NCBI GenBank assembly: GCA_009692985.1
Contig: SHYF01000121.1
Location: forward strand, 1-5,292
DNA: 5,292 nt
From: Dehalococcoidia bacterium
Lineage (GTDB): Bacteria; Chloroflexota; Dehalococcoidia; Lucifugimonadales; SHYF01
Direction of reading: 5' to 3'
The notes below the pieces were generated by a model. The model was not told the DNA's origin, searched no databases, and saw only the letters and a list, made by a program, of their open reading frames with translations. The first letter of the stretch is position 1. Each line of letters opens with the position of its first letter. Both the position numbers and the translations under genes were made by a program. Positions 1 through 4,949 of the stretch are shown in pieces.

Positions 1-16
1 GTTTTGTAGACGCCAT
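1..16 (-). CDS. Possible start of a downstream gene, cut by the window edge
   Basis: On the minus strand the TAA stop of the reductase overlaps an ATG by one base (TAATG, bases 18-14). The reading frame continues open to the edge as M-A-S-T-K. One-base stop/start overlaps of this kind are typical of translationally coupled genes in operons. The upstream sequence GGTGGT is only a weak ribosome-binding site, which would fit coupling. With five codons visible, no product can be named and the call could be chance. Confidence 0.3.
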
Positions 17-744
17 TACCACCACCGCTCTGTCCTGATGCATGGGGAGGTCACCCCCAGGCCAACCAGTGCTTCCGATACATCCTCCAGCATTAGCATT
101 GGCCCGCACACGTAGAATAGCGACTCTTTACCAGGCATGAGCTCCTTCAGCATGGCCCGGTCAATCCTCCCCCTGCGGCCTTGCCACGGCTCACCGCCGG
201 GCTGGGTCACAGTAAGGGCGCACCGCACACGCGGATTGCGCTCGGCCATAGCCCGCAATGCCTCCCAGAACAGCAGCTCCGATGGTGCCTTGGCGCTGTA
301 AAGAAGCGTGGCCTCCACATCTGGGTGCGCCTCATCAATGTACCTCAAGATGCTCATAAGAGGCGTTATGCCAATGCCCCCAGCAATAAGCACCACACTG
401 CTGCCCATATCCCGCTGGTAATAGAACTCCCCGGATCCACCTTCGATCATAAACGAGTCCCCCACCCTGGCTCGCTCGTGCAGGTAGACAGATGGCACAC
501 CAGAAGGTATCTTTTTCACAGCTATCTCAATGCTGCCACGTTGAAGCGGAGAGGATGTGATTGAGAAACCACCTACCTGCATGGACCCGCCGGTGGCTAT
601 GTAAAAGTCTACCCACTGACCCGGCAGGAATGAGAAGTCAGCACTTCCCAGGTCTAGCAGAAAAGACTTGACCAATGGGGTTTCCTGGACAATCCGGGTG
701 ATAGTGGCGCGTACTTTCATGATGAAAAAAGTGAGGGGCCGCAT
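16..744 (-). CDS. FAD/NAD(P)-binding oxidoreductase, ferredoxin-reductase superfamily (OXNAD1-like)
   Basis: This is a soluble two-domain flavoprotein of the ferredoxin-NADP+ reductase superfamily, expected to move electrons between NAD(P)H and a partner through FAD. Residues about 9-110 form the FAD barrel, with PGQWVDF (41-47) and the flavin motif GGFSITSSP (58-66). Residues about 115-242 form the nucleotide-binding domain, with AGGIGITP (121-128) and the CGPMLM motif (213-218). No 2Fe-2S domain or signal peptide is present. The flavin motif has Gly where most relatives have the Arg of RxYS; as I recall, eukaryotic OXNAD1 proteins share the GGFSI form. The C-terminal Trp-Trp could cover the flavin. 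Two starts are possible. ATG 744 has GAGGGG six bases upstream. ATG 720 (MKVRATI...) fits the family N-terminus, giving 234 residues, but has no ribosome-binding site. The gene lies 37 bp after an ACAD gene. The electron partner is unknown. Confidence 0.88.
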   Translation of the reverse strand: MRPLTFFIMKVRATITRIVQETPLVKSFLLDLGSADFSFLPGQWVDFYIATGGSMQVGGFSITSSPLQRGSIEIAVKKIPSGVPSVYLHERARVGDSFMIEGGSGEFYYQRDMGSSVVLIAGGIGITPLMSILRYIDEAHPDVEATLLYSAKAPSELLFWEALRAMAERNPRVRCALTVTQPGGEPWQGRRGRIDRAMLKELMPGKESLFYVCGPMLMLEDVSEALVGLGVTSPCIRTERWW

Positions 745-760
745 CTGTGGCCCCTCACTT
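725..760 (-). terminator. Intrinsic terminator-like hairpin overlapping the reductase start
   Basis: Bases 749-760 (GGCCCCTCACTT) and 729-740 (AAGTGAGGGGCC) are perfect 12-bp inverted arms around an 8-base loop, and 8 of the 12 pairs are G-C. On the minus strand the hairpin is followed by an uninterrupted T-run (725-730; four Ts lie beyond the stem). This is the form of a rho-independent terminator for transcripts leaving the ACAD gene that ends at 782. On the plus strand the stem is not followed by Ts, so it is one-directional. The 5' arm carries the GAGGGG ribosome-binding site and the loop carries ATG 744, so the structure may also gate translation of the reductase. Confidence 0.75.
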
Positions 761-781
761 CCTTACTAGCTTCGTGGCGCT

Positions 782-1918
782 CTAGAGCTCCATGAGCCGG
801 GCCATTCTGGCCCTGTGATACCTTGCGTCTCCCAGGTAGTGCTGGAAAGTGCGCGCCCGCTTGGTGTAGTGGGTAAGCCCAAATGTAATGTCAATGCCAA
901 TGCCGCCGTGGACGTCGTGGGAGGCATCGCAAGCCTTCCAGAAGCTATCGCTAGCTACAGCCTTGGCCGTGGACACTCCTATCTGTGTTTCCTTGCGGTC
1001 CGTATCCAGCATCCAGAGGGCCTCATAGGCCGTCCACTTGCAGGCATCCGATTCCGTCAGCGCAATGATGACGTTCCCCTGAACATACTGGAATGTCCCG
1101 ATGGGCATTCCAAAGGCTATGCGTACCTGGCTATAGTCCCGGCACATTTCGTATGCCTTCCAGGCGCCTCCCGCCATGTAGGTAGATAGGATGGCGGTTG
1201 CCTTGTCCATGGAGCGCTCAAGAGCGGGCCACGCATGTCCCGCAGTCCCAAGCATATGGGAAGCAGGCACCTCAACGTTATTGAAGTTCACCTCGCACAC
1301 CTTGTCCCCAATGAACCCCTGCATCAGTCGGGTGGAAACGCCCTTCGCATTCTTGTCCACCACAAAAAGAGAGATGCCTTCTTCAGGCGTTGCTCCCTCA
1401 GAGGTGCGGGCAGCCACTATGATCTGGTCCGCCACGTGGGCCCAGGGGATAAAAAGCTTGGTGCCGTTGAGGACGTAGTGCCGGCCACTATGGGCGGCTC
1501 CCATCTTTATGAAGCTGGGACCCCAGCCGTACTCCGGCTCCGTAATGGCGGTGGTAAAGATCTGCTGCCCATTGGCAATCGCCGTCAGGAACTCCTTCTT
1601 CTGCGCTTCGCTGCCAGCCTCAAGGATAGCGTTGGCGCTTAGGACAGCGGAATCCAACAGAGGGCTGCCAGAGGCGTAGTATCCCAGCGTCTCGGCAACA
1701 ACACCAAAATCTGTATTGGTGAGTCCTACGCCACCATACGCTTCTGGGATAGCCATGCCTGTCCAACCCAAGTCAACCATCTTCCTCCACAGGTCCGCGT
1801 CGAACCCCGTGGGGCTTTCGTCAATCTCCCGCACACGCTCCTTGGGAAGCTCTGCCGTCAGGAACTCGGTAGCCGAGCTCTTGAGCTGAACCTGAGTCGG
1901 GGACAAAGACAGATCCAT
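782..1918 (-). CDS. Acyl-CoA dehydrogenase family protein, full length, no obvious catalytic glutamate
   Basis: This 378-residue protein has normal ACAD length and should be a cytoplasmic FAD enzyme forming trans-2-enoyl-CoA and passing electrons to ETF. In order it shows an N-terminal helical domain (1-118) with IPEAYGGVGL (57-66), a middle beta domain with TEPEYGWG (126-133) and NGTKLFIPWAHVADQIIVAA (151-170), and a C-terminal helical domain with RIAFGMPIGTFQ (266-277) and HGGIGI (337-342). The architecture resembles the FadE-type ACADs of steroid and branched-acid degradation, some of which are alpha2-beta2 heteromers. The YEGT position near the C-terminus reads YLGD (361-364). The helix position where related FadE proteins often have AAE reads STY (245-247). 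The canonical base is therefore absent from both places. The start is supported by AAGGAGG (1924-1930), five bases from ATG. A separate promoter and operator seem to lie upstream. Confidence 0.9.
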   Translation of the reverse strand: MDLSLSPTQVQLKSSATEFLTAELPKERVREIDESPTGFDADLWRKMVDLGWTGMAIPEAYGGVGLTNTDFGVVAETLGYYASGSPLLDSAVLSANAILEAGSEAQKKEFLTAIANGQQIFTTAITEPEYGWGPSFIKMGAAHSGRHYVLNGTKLFIPWAHVADQIIVAARTSEGATPEEGISLFVVDKNAKGVSTRLMQGFIGDKVCEVNFNNVEVPASHMLGTAGHAWPALERSMDKATAILSTYMAGGAWKAYEMCRDYSQVRIAFGMPIGTFQYVQGNVIIALTESDACKWTAYEALWMLDTDRKETQIGVSTAKAVASDSFWKACDASHDVHGGIGIDITFGLTHYTKRARTFQHYLGDARYHRARMARLMEL

Positions 1919-1923
1919 AGATT

Positions 1924-1930
1924 CCTCCTT
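1924..1930 (-). promoter_or_regulatory. Strong ribosome-binding site of the 1918-782 ACAD
   Basis: The minus strand reads AAGGAGG, a perfect Shine-Dalgarno core, five bases before the ATG at 1918-1916. It fixes that start and suggests efficient translation independent of the upstream gene, which ends 142 bp earlier. Confidence 0.85.
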
Positions 1931-1957
1931 AAACTAACTCTTTCCTCTACTAGACCA

Positions 1958-1975
1958 CGACAAACCAGTTTGTCG
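1958..1975. promoter_or_regulatory. 18-bp perfect palindrome, candidate operator
   Basis: CGACAAAC-CA-GTTTGTCG is an exact inverted repeat with 8-bp arms and a 2-base centre. It lies in the gap before the ACAD at 1918-782, about 24-41 bases downstream of the transcription start predicted from the -10 box at 2006-2011. Size, symmetry and position fit the operator of a dimeric repressor such as a TetR/AcrR-family protein, a class that often controls fatty-acid and CoA-ester catabolism. No regulator gene is in the window, so the regulator is inferred. With a 2-base centre it would make a poor RNA hairpin, and no T-run follows, so it is unlikely to be a terminator. Confidence 0.6.
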
Positions 1976-1997
1976 CTTGCCATCCATCCTCACCGTC

Positions 1998-2011
1998 TGG
2001 GCGGGATTATA
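1998..2011 (-). promoter_or_regulatory. Promoter candidate (perfect -10) for the 1918-782 ACAD
   Basis: Bases 2006-2011 read TATAAT on the minus strand, an exact sigma70 -10 box, with a plausible start at A1998. No good -35 hexamer occurs 16-18 bases upstream, so the promoter would need an activator or be weak. The 80-base leader would contain the palindrome at 1958-1975 and the Shine-Dalgarno site. This would let the ACAD and reductase be expressed apart from the two ACADs upstream. Confidence 0.45.
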
Positions 2012-2018
2012 CATCACC

Positions 2019-2047
2019 GGAACCAGATGCACCAGCGGGGGAACCAG
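2019..2047. repeat. Two GGAACCAG direct repeats phased by 21 bp
   Basis: GGAACCAG occurs at 2019-2026 and again at 2040-2047, exactly 21 bp apart, or about two turns of B-DNA, with a shorter ACCAG at 2031-2035 between them. The upstream copy is centred near -45 and the other near -24 relative to the predicted start at 1998. Same-face direct repeats next to a promoter without a -35 box could be an activator site. The repeats are short, so chance is possible. Confidence 0.35.
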
Positions 2048-2060
2048 GAGATTCGATTTT

Positions 2061-3218
2061 CTACCCGCTTTCCTTACCCTTGCCAAGGCCCAGGGCATCC
2101 GCTATGGCCACGGCGTACGGTTCGGCCACAGCCGATGGGTTCTGGGTAGCCAGGCTAACTCGCTGCTGGAACTCGAACTCTCCCTTTGCTGCCGCCCTGG
2201 GATCTTGAGGGTCCAAGAGCGCATACATACCCATTACATCCCGCACAATGCGCGAAAGACGCATGGACATCTGCTTTTCCCACAGGGCGGTCTGGGCCAG
2301 TTCATAGGTGATTGTCTGCCCCGTGGAAGCCAACCAGGCATTTCTCATCTTGAACAGGCGTGTTATCCGGCTGTTGATGTGCGCCTCCACCAGAAGCTGC
2401 TGGAGCACCAGGTCCTTACCCAGGCTGACCCCATCCCTGGCCGTATCCTTGGCATACTGAAGAAGATCACCCACCTCTGCATCTTCAGCAACTGGATATT
2501 GGATTGTCTGCGGCGCCTGCAATGCCGATTGCATTACATTCCATCCGTTTCCTTCCTCCCCCAACAGGGCATCCGGAAACACAACCACATGATCGAATGT
2601 GACCTGGTGAGTCTGCCCGGGGACCAGTGTTCTGGGCGTCTGGATTGTGATTCCCTTTAGCCCGCTGGGGACCAGGAAGGCAGCGGTAGCCCTGTGCGGG
2701 GGGAAATCCGGATTGATTACGACAATGGTCCACAGGTAGTCAGGCCAAAGTCCCTGTCCGGCAAAGGAATCCTTGCCGTCCAGAATGATATAGTCGCCCT
2801 CACGAGATGCCCGGATGCCCAGATTGCCAATGTCCAGCCGCACCCCAGGCTCAGCGAAGAAACGCCAGACGTTGGCCCCTCCGTCAGCAAGCAGGGGCAG
2901 GTAGCTGTTCTTCTGGTCCTCTGTGCCCCACCGGTGAATGGCAGCTTGAATGGCCGAAGAGCCGTCGTCCAGCAGCCAGCCTAATCTCTTCTTCCCCAGT
3001 TCCTCCAGAAAGACCAGCGCCAGGTCTGTACTGAGCGCCAGCCAACCTTTTTCGCCCAGCCTGCGCCGAAAGCTCTGACACTGCTCCCATCCAAGGGAGT
3101 CCAGCCTGGGGGTTCCCCCAGCAGCAGCCAATCCCTCGGGCAGGTTGGCATTCAGCCAGGCGCTTACCTCCTGGCGAAACTGCTCCTGTTCATCACTATA
3201 GCGGTACTCAAAGTCCAA
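2061..3218 (-). CDS. Divergent acyl-CoA dehydrogenase family protein with damaged N-terminal and FAD motifs
   Basis: The 385-residue protein opens with the ACAD signature MDFEYRYSDEQEQFRQEV and keeps all three ACAD domains. The N-terminal domain spans about 1-115, the middle domain about 116-225, and the C-terminal helices about 226-385, ending LGLGKGKESG. Several motifs are degraded. After GWLALS (58-63) about 11 residues are missing compared with the neighbouring ACAD, removing the PxxxGGxG loop. The flavin-binding EPGAGxD is EPGVRLD (123-129). The usual NGxKxWxT strand reads DGKDSFAGQG (147-156). The C-terminal GGTSE-type segment reads SAVAE. It is therefore probably a poor dehydrogenase alone and may be a structural or regulatory subunit. 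The start is TTG (3218-3216), chosen because GAGGTGA lies ten bases upstream and the family N-terminus begins there. It follows another ACAD by 27 bp, so the two are probably co-transcribed. Confidence 0.85.
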   Translation of the reverse strand: MDFEYRYSDEQEQFRQEVSAWLNANLPEGLAAAGGTPRLDSLGWEQCQSFRRRLGEKGWLALSTDLALVFLEELGKKRLGWLLDDGSSAIQAAIHRWGTEDQKNSYLPLLADGGANVWRFFAEPGVRLDIGNLGIRASREGDYIILDGKDSFAGQGLWPDYLWTIVVINPDFPPHRATAAFLVPSGLKGITIQTPRTLVPGQTHQVTFDHVVVFPDALLGEEGNGWNVMQSALQAPQTIQYPVAEDAEVGDLLQYAKDTARDGVSLGKDLVLQQLLVEAHINSRITRLFKMRNAWLASTGQTITYELAQTALWEKQMSMRLSRIVRDVMGMYALLDPQDPRAAAKGEFEFQQRVSLATQNPSAVAEPYAVAIADALGLGKGKESG

Positions 3219-3228
3219 CTTGGTCTGT

Positions 3229-3235
3229 TCACCTC
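3229..3235 (-). promoter_or_regulatory. Ribosome-binding site supporting a TTG start
   Basis: In the 27-bp gap between the two ACAD genes the minus strand reads GAGGTGA, a seven-base match to the anti-Shine-Dalgarno complement, ten bases before TTG at 3218-3216. No ATG or GTG lies in frame between this site and the conserved N-terminus, so the site decides in favour of the TTG start. Confidence 0.6.
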
Positions 3236-3245
3236 TTCCTTGTTG

Positions 3246-4064
3246 TTAGGATCCCCTCTCTTTCCTGAGGTACTCCTGAATGCTATCAATAGTCCCGCTC
3301 TCGGTGATTCGGAATGAAACCTCACCACGCTCTTGCTGCAAAATGGTCTGACAAATCTCCCACCCCTGGTACAGCCCACCTATGAGGCAGTCCCCAGGGA
3401 CAAGGACGTTATCCAGGTAAATGTTGCGCTCGCTTCCCACAAGAAGGGTTGGGCCGCCTATGGTGACACCGGGCGAGCGAGCATCAACCATGAATACGCC
3501 CAGGTTGTAATGGCGTGGTCGGTCTGGGTCGGTCACCGCCAGGGTGAGCAGGAAATCTGGGTCGAAGCGCCCGGTTATCATTGCCTTGGTGCCATTGATC
3601 AAATAGTCATCGCCGTGAGCTTTCGCCCGGGTATTGATTCCTGCTATGTCAGCGCCTGCCCCCGGCTCGCCAAAGTTCTGCCAGGTCAACAACTCGCCGC
3701 GTAGAGCGGGGATGACCCATCTGCGTTTCTGCTCCTCGGTACCCCACACCAGTATCGTATTGATATGGCGACGGTTATCGCCGATGGCAGGCAGCTTCAT
3801 GCGTCGAAACTCTTCCTGTATGATGACCTCCATGCTAGGGCTAAGGCCAGCTCCACCCAGATGCCTAGGCCAGGAAGGCGCAATCCACCCCTTCGCTCCC
3901 AGCTTACGCCGGAACTTCCGGACCAACTGTTGAGTGTCCGTGTCCAGAGCCCTGCCATCCTCTGGCACGCTCAGCTCCAGCGGAGCGTTTTCCTCCATCC
4001 ACTCCCGCACCACAACCCGGAACGCCTCCTGCTCCTCTGTGTACTTGGTCGTGCTGAAGTCCAT
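3246..4064 (-). CDS. Acyl-CoA dehydrogenase family protein lacking most of the C-terminal domain
   Basis: This 272-residue protein is about 110 residues shorter than a normal ACAD. What remains is well conserved: MDFSTTKYTEEQEAF at the N-terminus, PRHLGGAG (66-73), QNFGEPGAGADIAGINTRA (129-147), NGTKAMITG (157-165), and the middle-domain end LDNVLVPGDCLIGG...GW (217-235). It then has only about 37 more residues, ending YLRKERGS. The C-terminal four-helix domain, which contributes dimer contacts, flavin contacts and the usual catalytic glutamate, is missing. No other frame downstream encodes it: the next 27 bases lead straight to the following ACAD gene. The start is supported by GGGAGGGG six bases before the ATG. 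It is first in the minus-strand unit, behind a strong promoter. It is either a decayed gene that is still translated or a subunit completed by its partner. Confidence 0.85.
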   Translation of the reverse strand: MDFSTTKYTEEQEAFRVVVREWMEENAPLELSVPEDGRALDTDTQQLVRKFRRKLGAKGWIAPSWPRHLGGAGLSPSMEVIIQEEFRRMKLPAIGDNRRHINTILVWGTEEQKRRWVIPALRGELLTWQNFGEPGAGADIAGINTRAKAHGDDYLINGTKAMITGRFDPDFLLTLAVTDPDRPRHYNLGVFMVDARSPGVTIGGPTLLVGSERNIYLDNVLVPGDCLIGGLYQGWEICQTILQQERGEVSFRITESGTIDSIQEYLRKERGS

Positions 4065-4070
4065 CGTATT

Positions 4071-4078
4071 CCCCTCCC
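4071..4078 (-). promoter_or_regulatory. Ribosome-binding site of the short ACAD
   Basis: The minus strand reads GGGAGGGG, six bases before the ATG at 4064-4062. It shows that the short ACAD keeps an intact initiation signal despite its missing C-terminus. Confidence 0.75.
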
Positions 4079-4171
4079 AATCGCTCGGCGCGGCCCTGTA
4101 ACCAGCCCGACCACTACAATCGCATCTAGCGCATTCAAGCTTCCACCACCTGCCGTGGCAAGGGTCAACTA

Positions 4172-4207
4172 TGAGTGCAATATATAGTCGGCTCCAGTTT
4201 GTGTCAA
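4172..4207 (-). promoter_or_regulatory. Strong sigma70-type promoter of the minus-strand ACAD unit
   Basis: On the minus strand a perfect -35 TTGACA (4207-4202) is followed, after an exact 17-bp spacer, by TATATT (4184-4179), which matches five of six bases of the -10 consensus. A purine start at A4172 is seven bases further on. The resulting leader to the ATG at 4064 is about 107 bases. This is the best promoter in the window and points toward the ACAD genes. Confidence 0.8.
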
Positions 4208-4256
4208 CCCGTGTGTCTGGCCAGCTTACGTACTCCCACTTCTCCCACCAAAGAGT

Positions 4257-4262
4257 TATACT
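4257..4262 (+). promoter_or_regulatory. Possible -10 box for the hydratase/CoA-transferase unit
   Basis: TATACT matches five of six bases of the -10 consensus and would give a leader of about 60 bases before ATG 4330. No recognisable -35 hexamer lies 16-18 bases upstream, so the call is weak. If real, this side of the divergent region would be intrinsically weaker than the ACAD side. Confidence 0.3.
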
Positions 4263-4315
4263 GTGTCCTCAAACGCCCCGTGGGCATGGGGATTGGTTTG
4301 CATAACCACTAAACC

Positions 4316-4323
4316 AGGAGGAG
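4316..4323 (+). promoter_or_regulatory. Ribosome-binding site of the hydratase gene
   Basis: AGGAGGAG ends six bases before the ATG at 4330 and clearly supports that start. Confidence 0.85.
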
Positions 4324-4329
4324 ATAAGC

Positions 4330-4917
4330 ATGACACAATCGCGACAGTACACCTGGGAAGACGCCATAGCCGCCATTGGGCAGGACTTTGGAGGAGTAGA
4401 GGACCACGTTGCCGATGAGGCCATAGAGGTTACGGCCGTGGCACGCTACTGCGAACCGTGGGAGATAAGCAACCCTATTTATTGGAACAGGTCAGCCGCC
4501 AAGAAGGCTGGTTATAAAAACATTGTAGCGCCCTGGAGCGGGCTCCGGCAGACCTGGTCATACAAGGGCTTCTGGCGGCCCGGGGATGCCACCCGCTTTG
4601 CCAAGGATATGAACAAGGACCAGTCGGCGCGGCTTGGCAGCTTCCAGCCCGCTGGAAAACCGCTGCCTACGCCTCCCACCAGACAAGGCATAGTTACAGA
4701 CCTGGAGATAGAGTTCTTTGAGCCAGCGTGCGTTGGCGATAGGCTTAACCTGAAAGGCAGAAGGCTGGTCAATGTAAGGCCCCGGCAGACAAGGATTGGA
4801 TATGGGGCCTTCTACAACACAGCCTCGGATATATTCAACCAGCGGGGCGAATTGGTAGCAAAGATCAACTTCGGACTATTCTCATACAACCCAGGTGAGC
4901 AGCAGCCTGGAAGATAG
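4330..4917 (+). CDS. MaoC N-terminal/FAS1-like dehydratase domain protein (hot-dog fold)
   Basis: This 195-residue single-domain protein resembles the FAS1-like dehydratase (MaoC_dehydrat_N) group of hot-dog proteins, which hydrate or dehydrate enoyl-/3-hydroxyacyl-CoA. The recognisable core is ARYCEPWEISNPIYWNRSAA (38-57), equivalent to the family's xxGDxNPLYxDxxxA segment, then AGYKNIVAP (60-68). The beta-sheet half follows, with LEIEFFEPACVGDRLNLKG (125-143) and INFGLFSY (179-186). The full catalytic MaoC signature GDxNPxH is not present: the segment has ISNPIYW, as in N-type domains that often pair with a second, catalytic hot-dog domain. It may therefore need a partner subunit encoded elsewhere. 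It is probably cytoplasmic, with no signal peptide. It is the first gene of the plus-strand unit, 32 bp before the CoA-transferase. Six of its eleven isoleucines use ATA. Confidence 0.8.
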   Translation: MTQSRQYTWEDAIAAIGQDFGGVEDHVADEAIEVTAVARYCEPWEISNPIYWNRSAAKKAGYKNIVAPWSGLRQTWSYKGFWRPGDATRFAKDMNKDQSARLGSFQPAGKPLPTPPTRQGIVTDLEIEFFEPACVGDRLNLKGRRLVNVRPRQTRIGYGAFYNTASDIFNQRGELVAKINFGLFSYNPGEQQPGR

Positions 4918-4937
4918 ACTCAACCATTACAGGGGGC

Positions 4938-4943
4938 AGGAGG
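4938..4943 (+). promoter_or_regulatory. Ribosome-binding site of the CoA-transferase
   Basis: AGGAGG lies six bases before the ATG at 4950, in the 32-bp gap after the hydratase stop. It separates this start from the internal ATG at codon 9, which has no such site. Confidence 0.85.
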
Positions 4944-4949
4944 CACGCC

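Larger units (their letters stand above)
4065..4329. other. Divergent intergenic control region
   Basis: These 265 bp separate the minus-strand ACAD unit from the plus-strand hydratase/CoA-transferase unit. They hold a near-consensus minus-strand promoter (4172-4207), a weaker plus-strand -10 candidate (4257-4262), Shine-Dalgarno sites at both ends, and GTCAAC copies at 4164-4169 and 4203-4208. I found no convincing gene or RNA structure here. A shared region like this allows both units to be controlled together. Confidence 0.7.

Noticed and set aside
181..1642. Plus-strand open frames of 95-135 residues across the reductase and the third ACAD
   Set aside because: They lie antisense to well-supported genes, show no family motifs and have low-complexity compositions typical of shadow frames.
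1977..2660. 227-residue plus-strand open frame antisense to the second ACAD
   Set aside because: The opposite strand has clear ACAD motifs over the same bases. The antisense product is rich in Cys, His, Arg and Gly with no recognisable domain, and its start has no ribosome-binding site.
3164..3379. Frameshifted continuation of the short ACAD in another minus-strand frame
   Set aside because: I read the overlapping minus-strand frame for ACAD C-terminal features (helix pattern, HGG, YEGT-like end) and found none, so a simple frameshift does not explain the truncation.
3971..4168. TTG-started 65-residue frame in the ACAD leader, running into the ACAD gene
   Set aside because: The TTG lies only a few bases after the predicted transcription start with no room for a ribosome-binding site, and most of the frame overlaps the ACAD out of phase with an Arg/Ser-rich shadow composition.
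3333..4187. Plus-strand open frames of 99-140 residues across the short ACAD
   Set aside because: They are antisense to a conserved ACAD N-terminal and middle domain, have no motifs, and overlap each other in different frames.
4294..4316. Hairpin TGGTTT...AAACCA just before the hydratase ribosome-binding site, and the overlapping TGGTT-TGCAT-AACCA inverted repeat
   Set aside because: The arms are only 5-6 bp and mostly A-T, and the two foldings exclude each other. Too weak to call as a regulatory element.
4894..4913. CCAGG...CCTGG inverted repeat at the end of the hydratase gene as a terminator
   Set aside because: It has a 5-bp stem with no T-run and lies inside the coding sequence; the CoA-transferase follows on the same strand.
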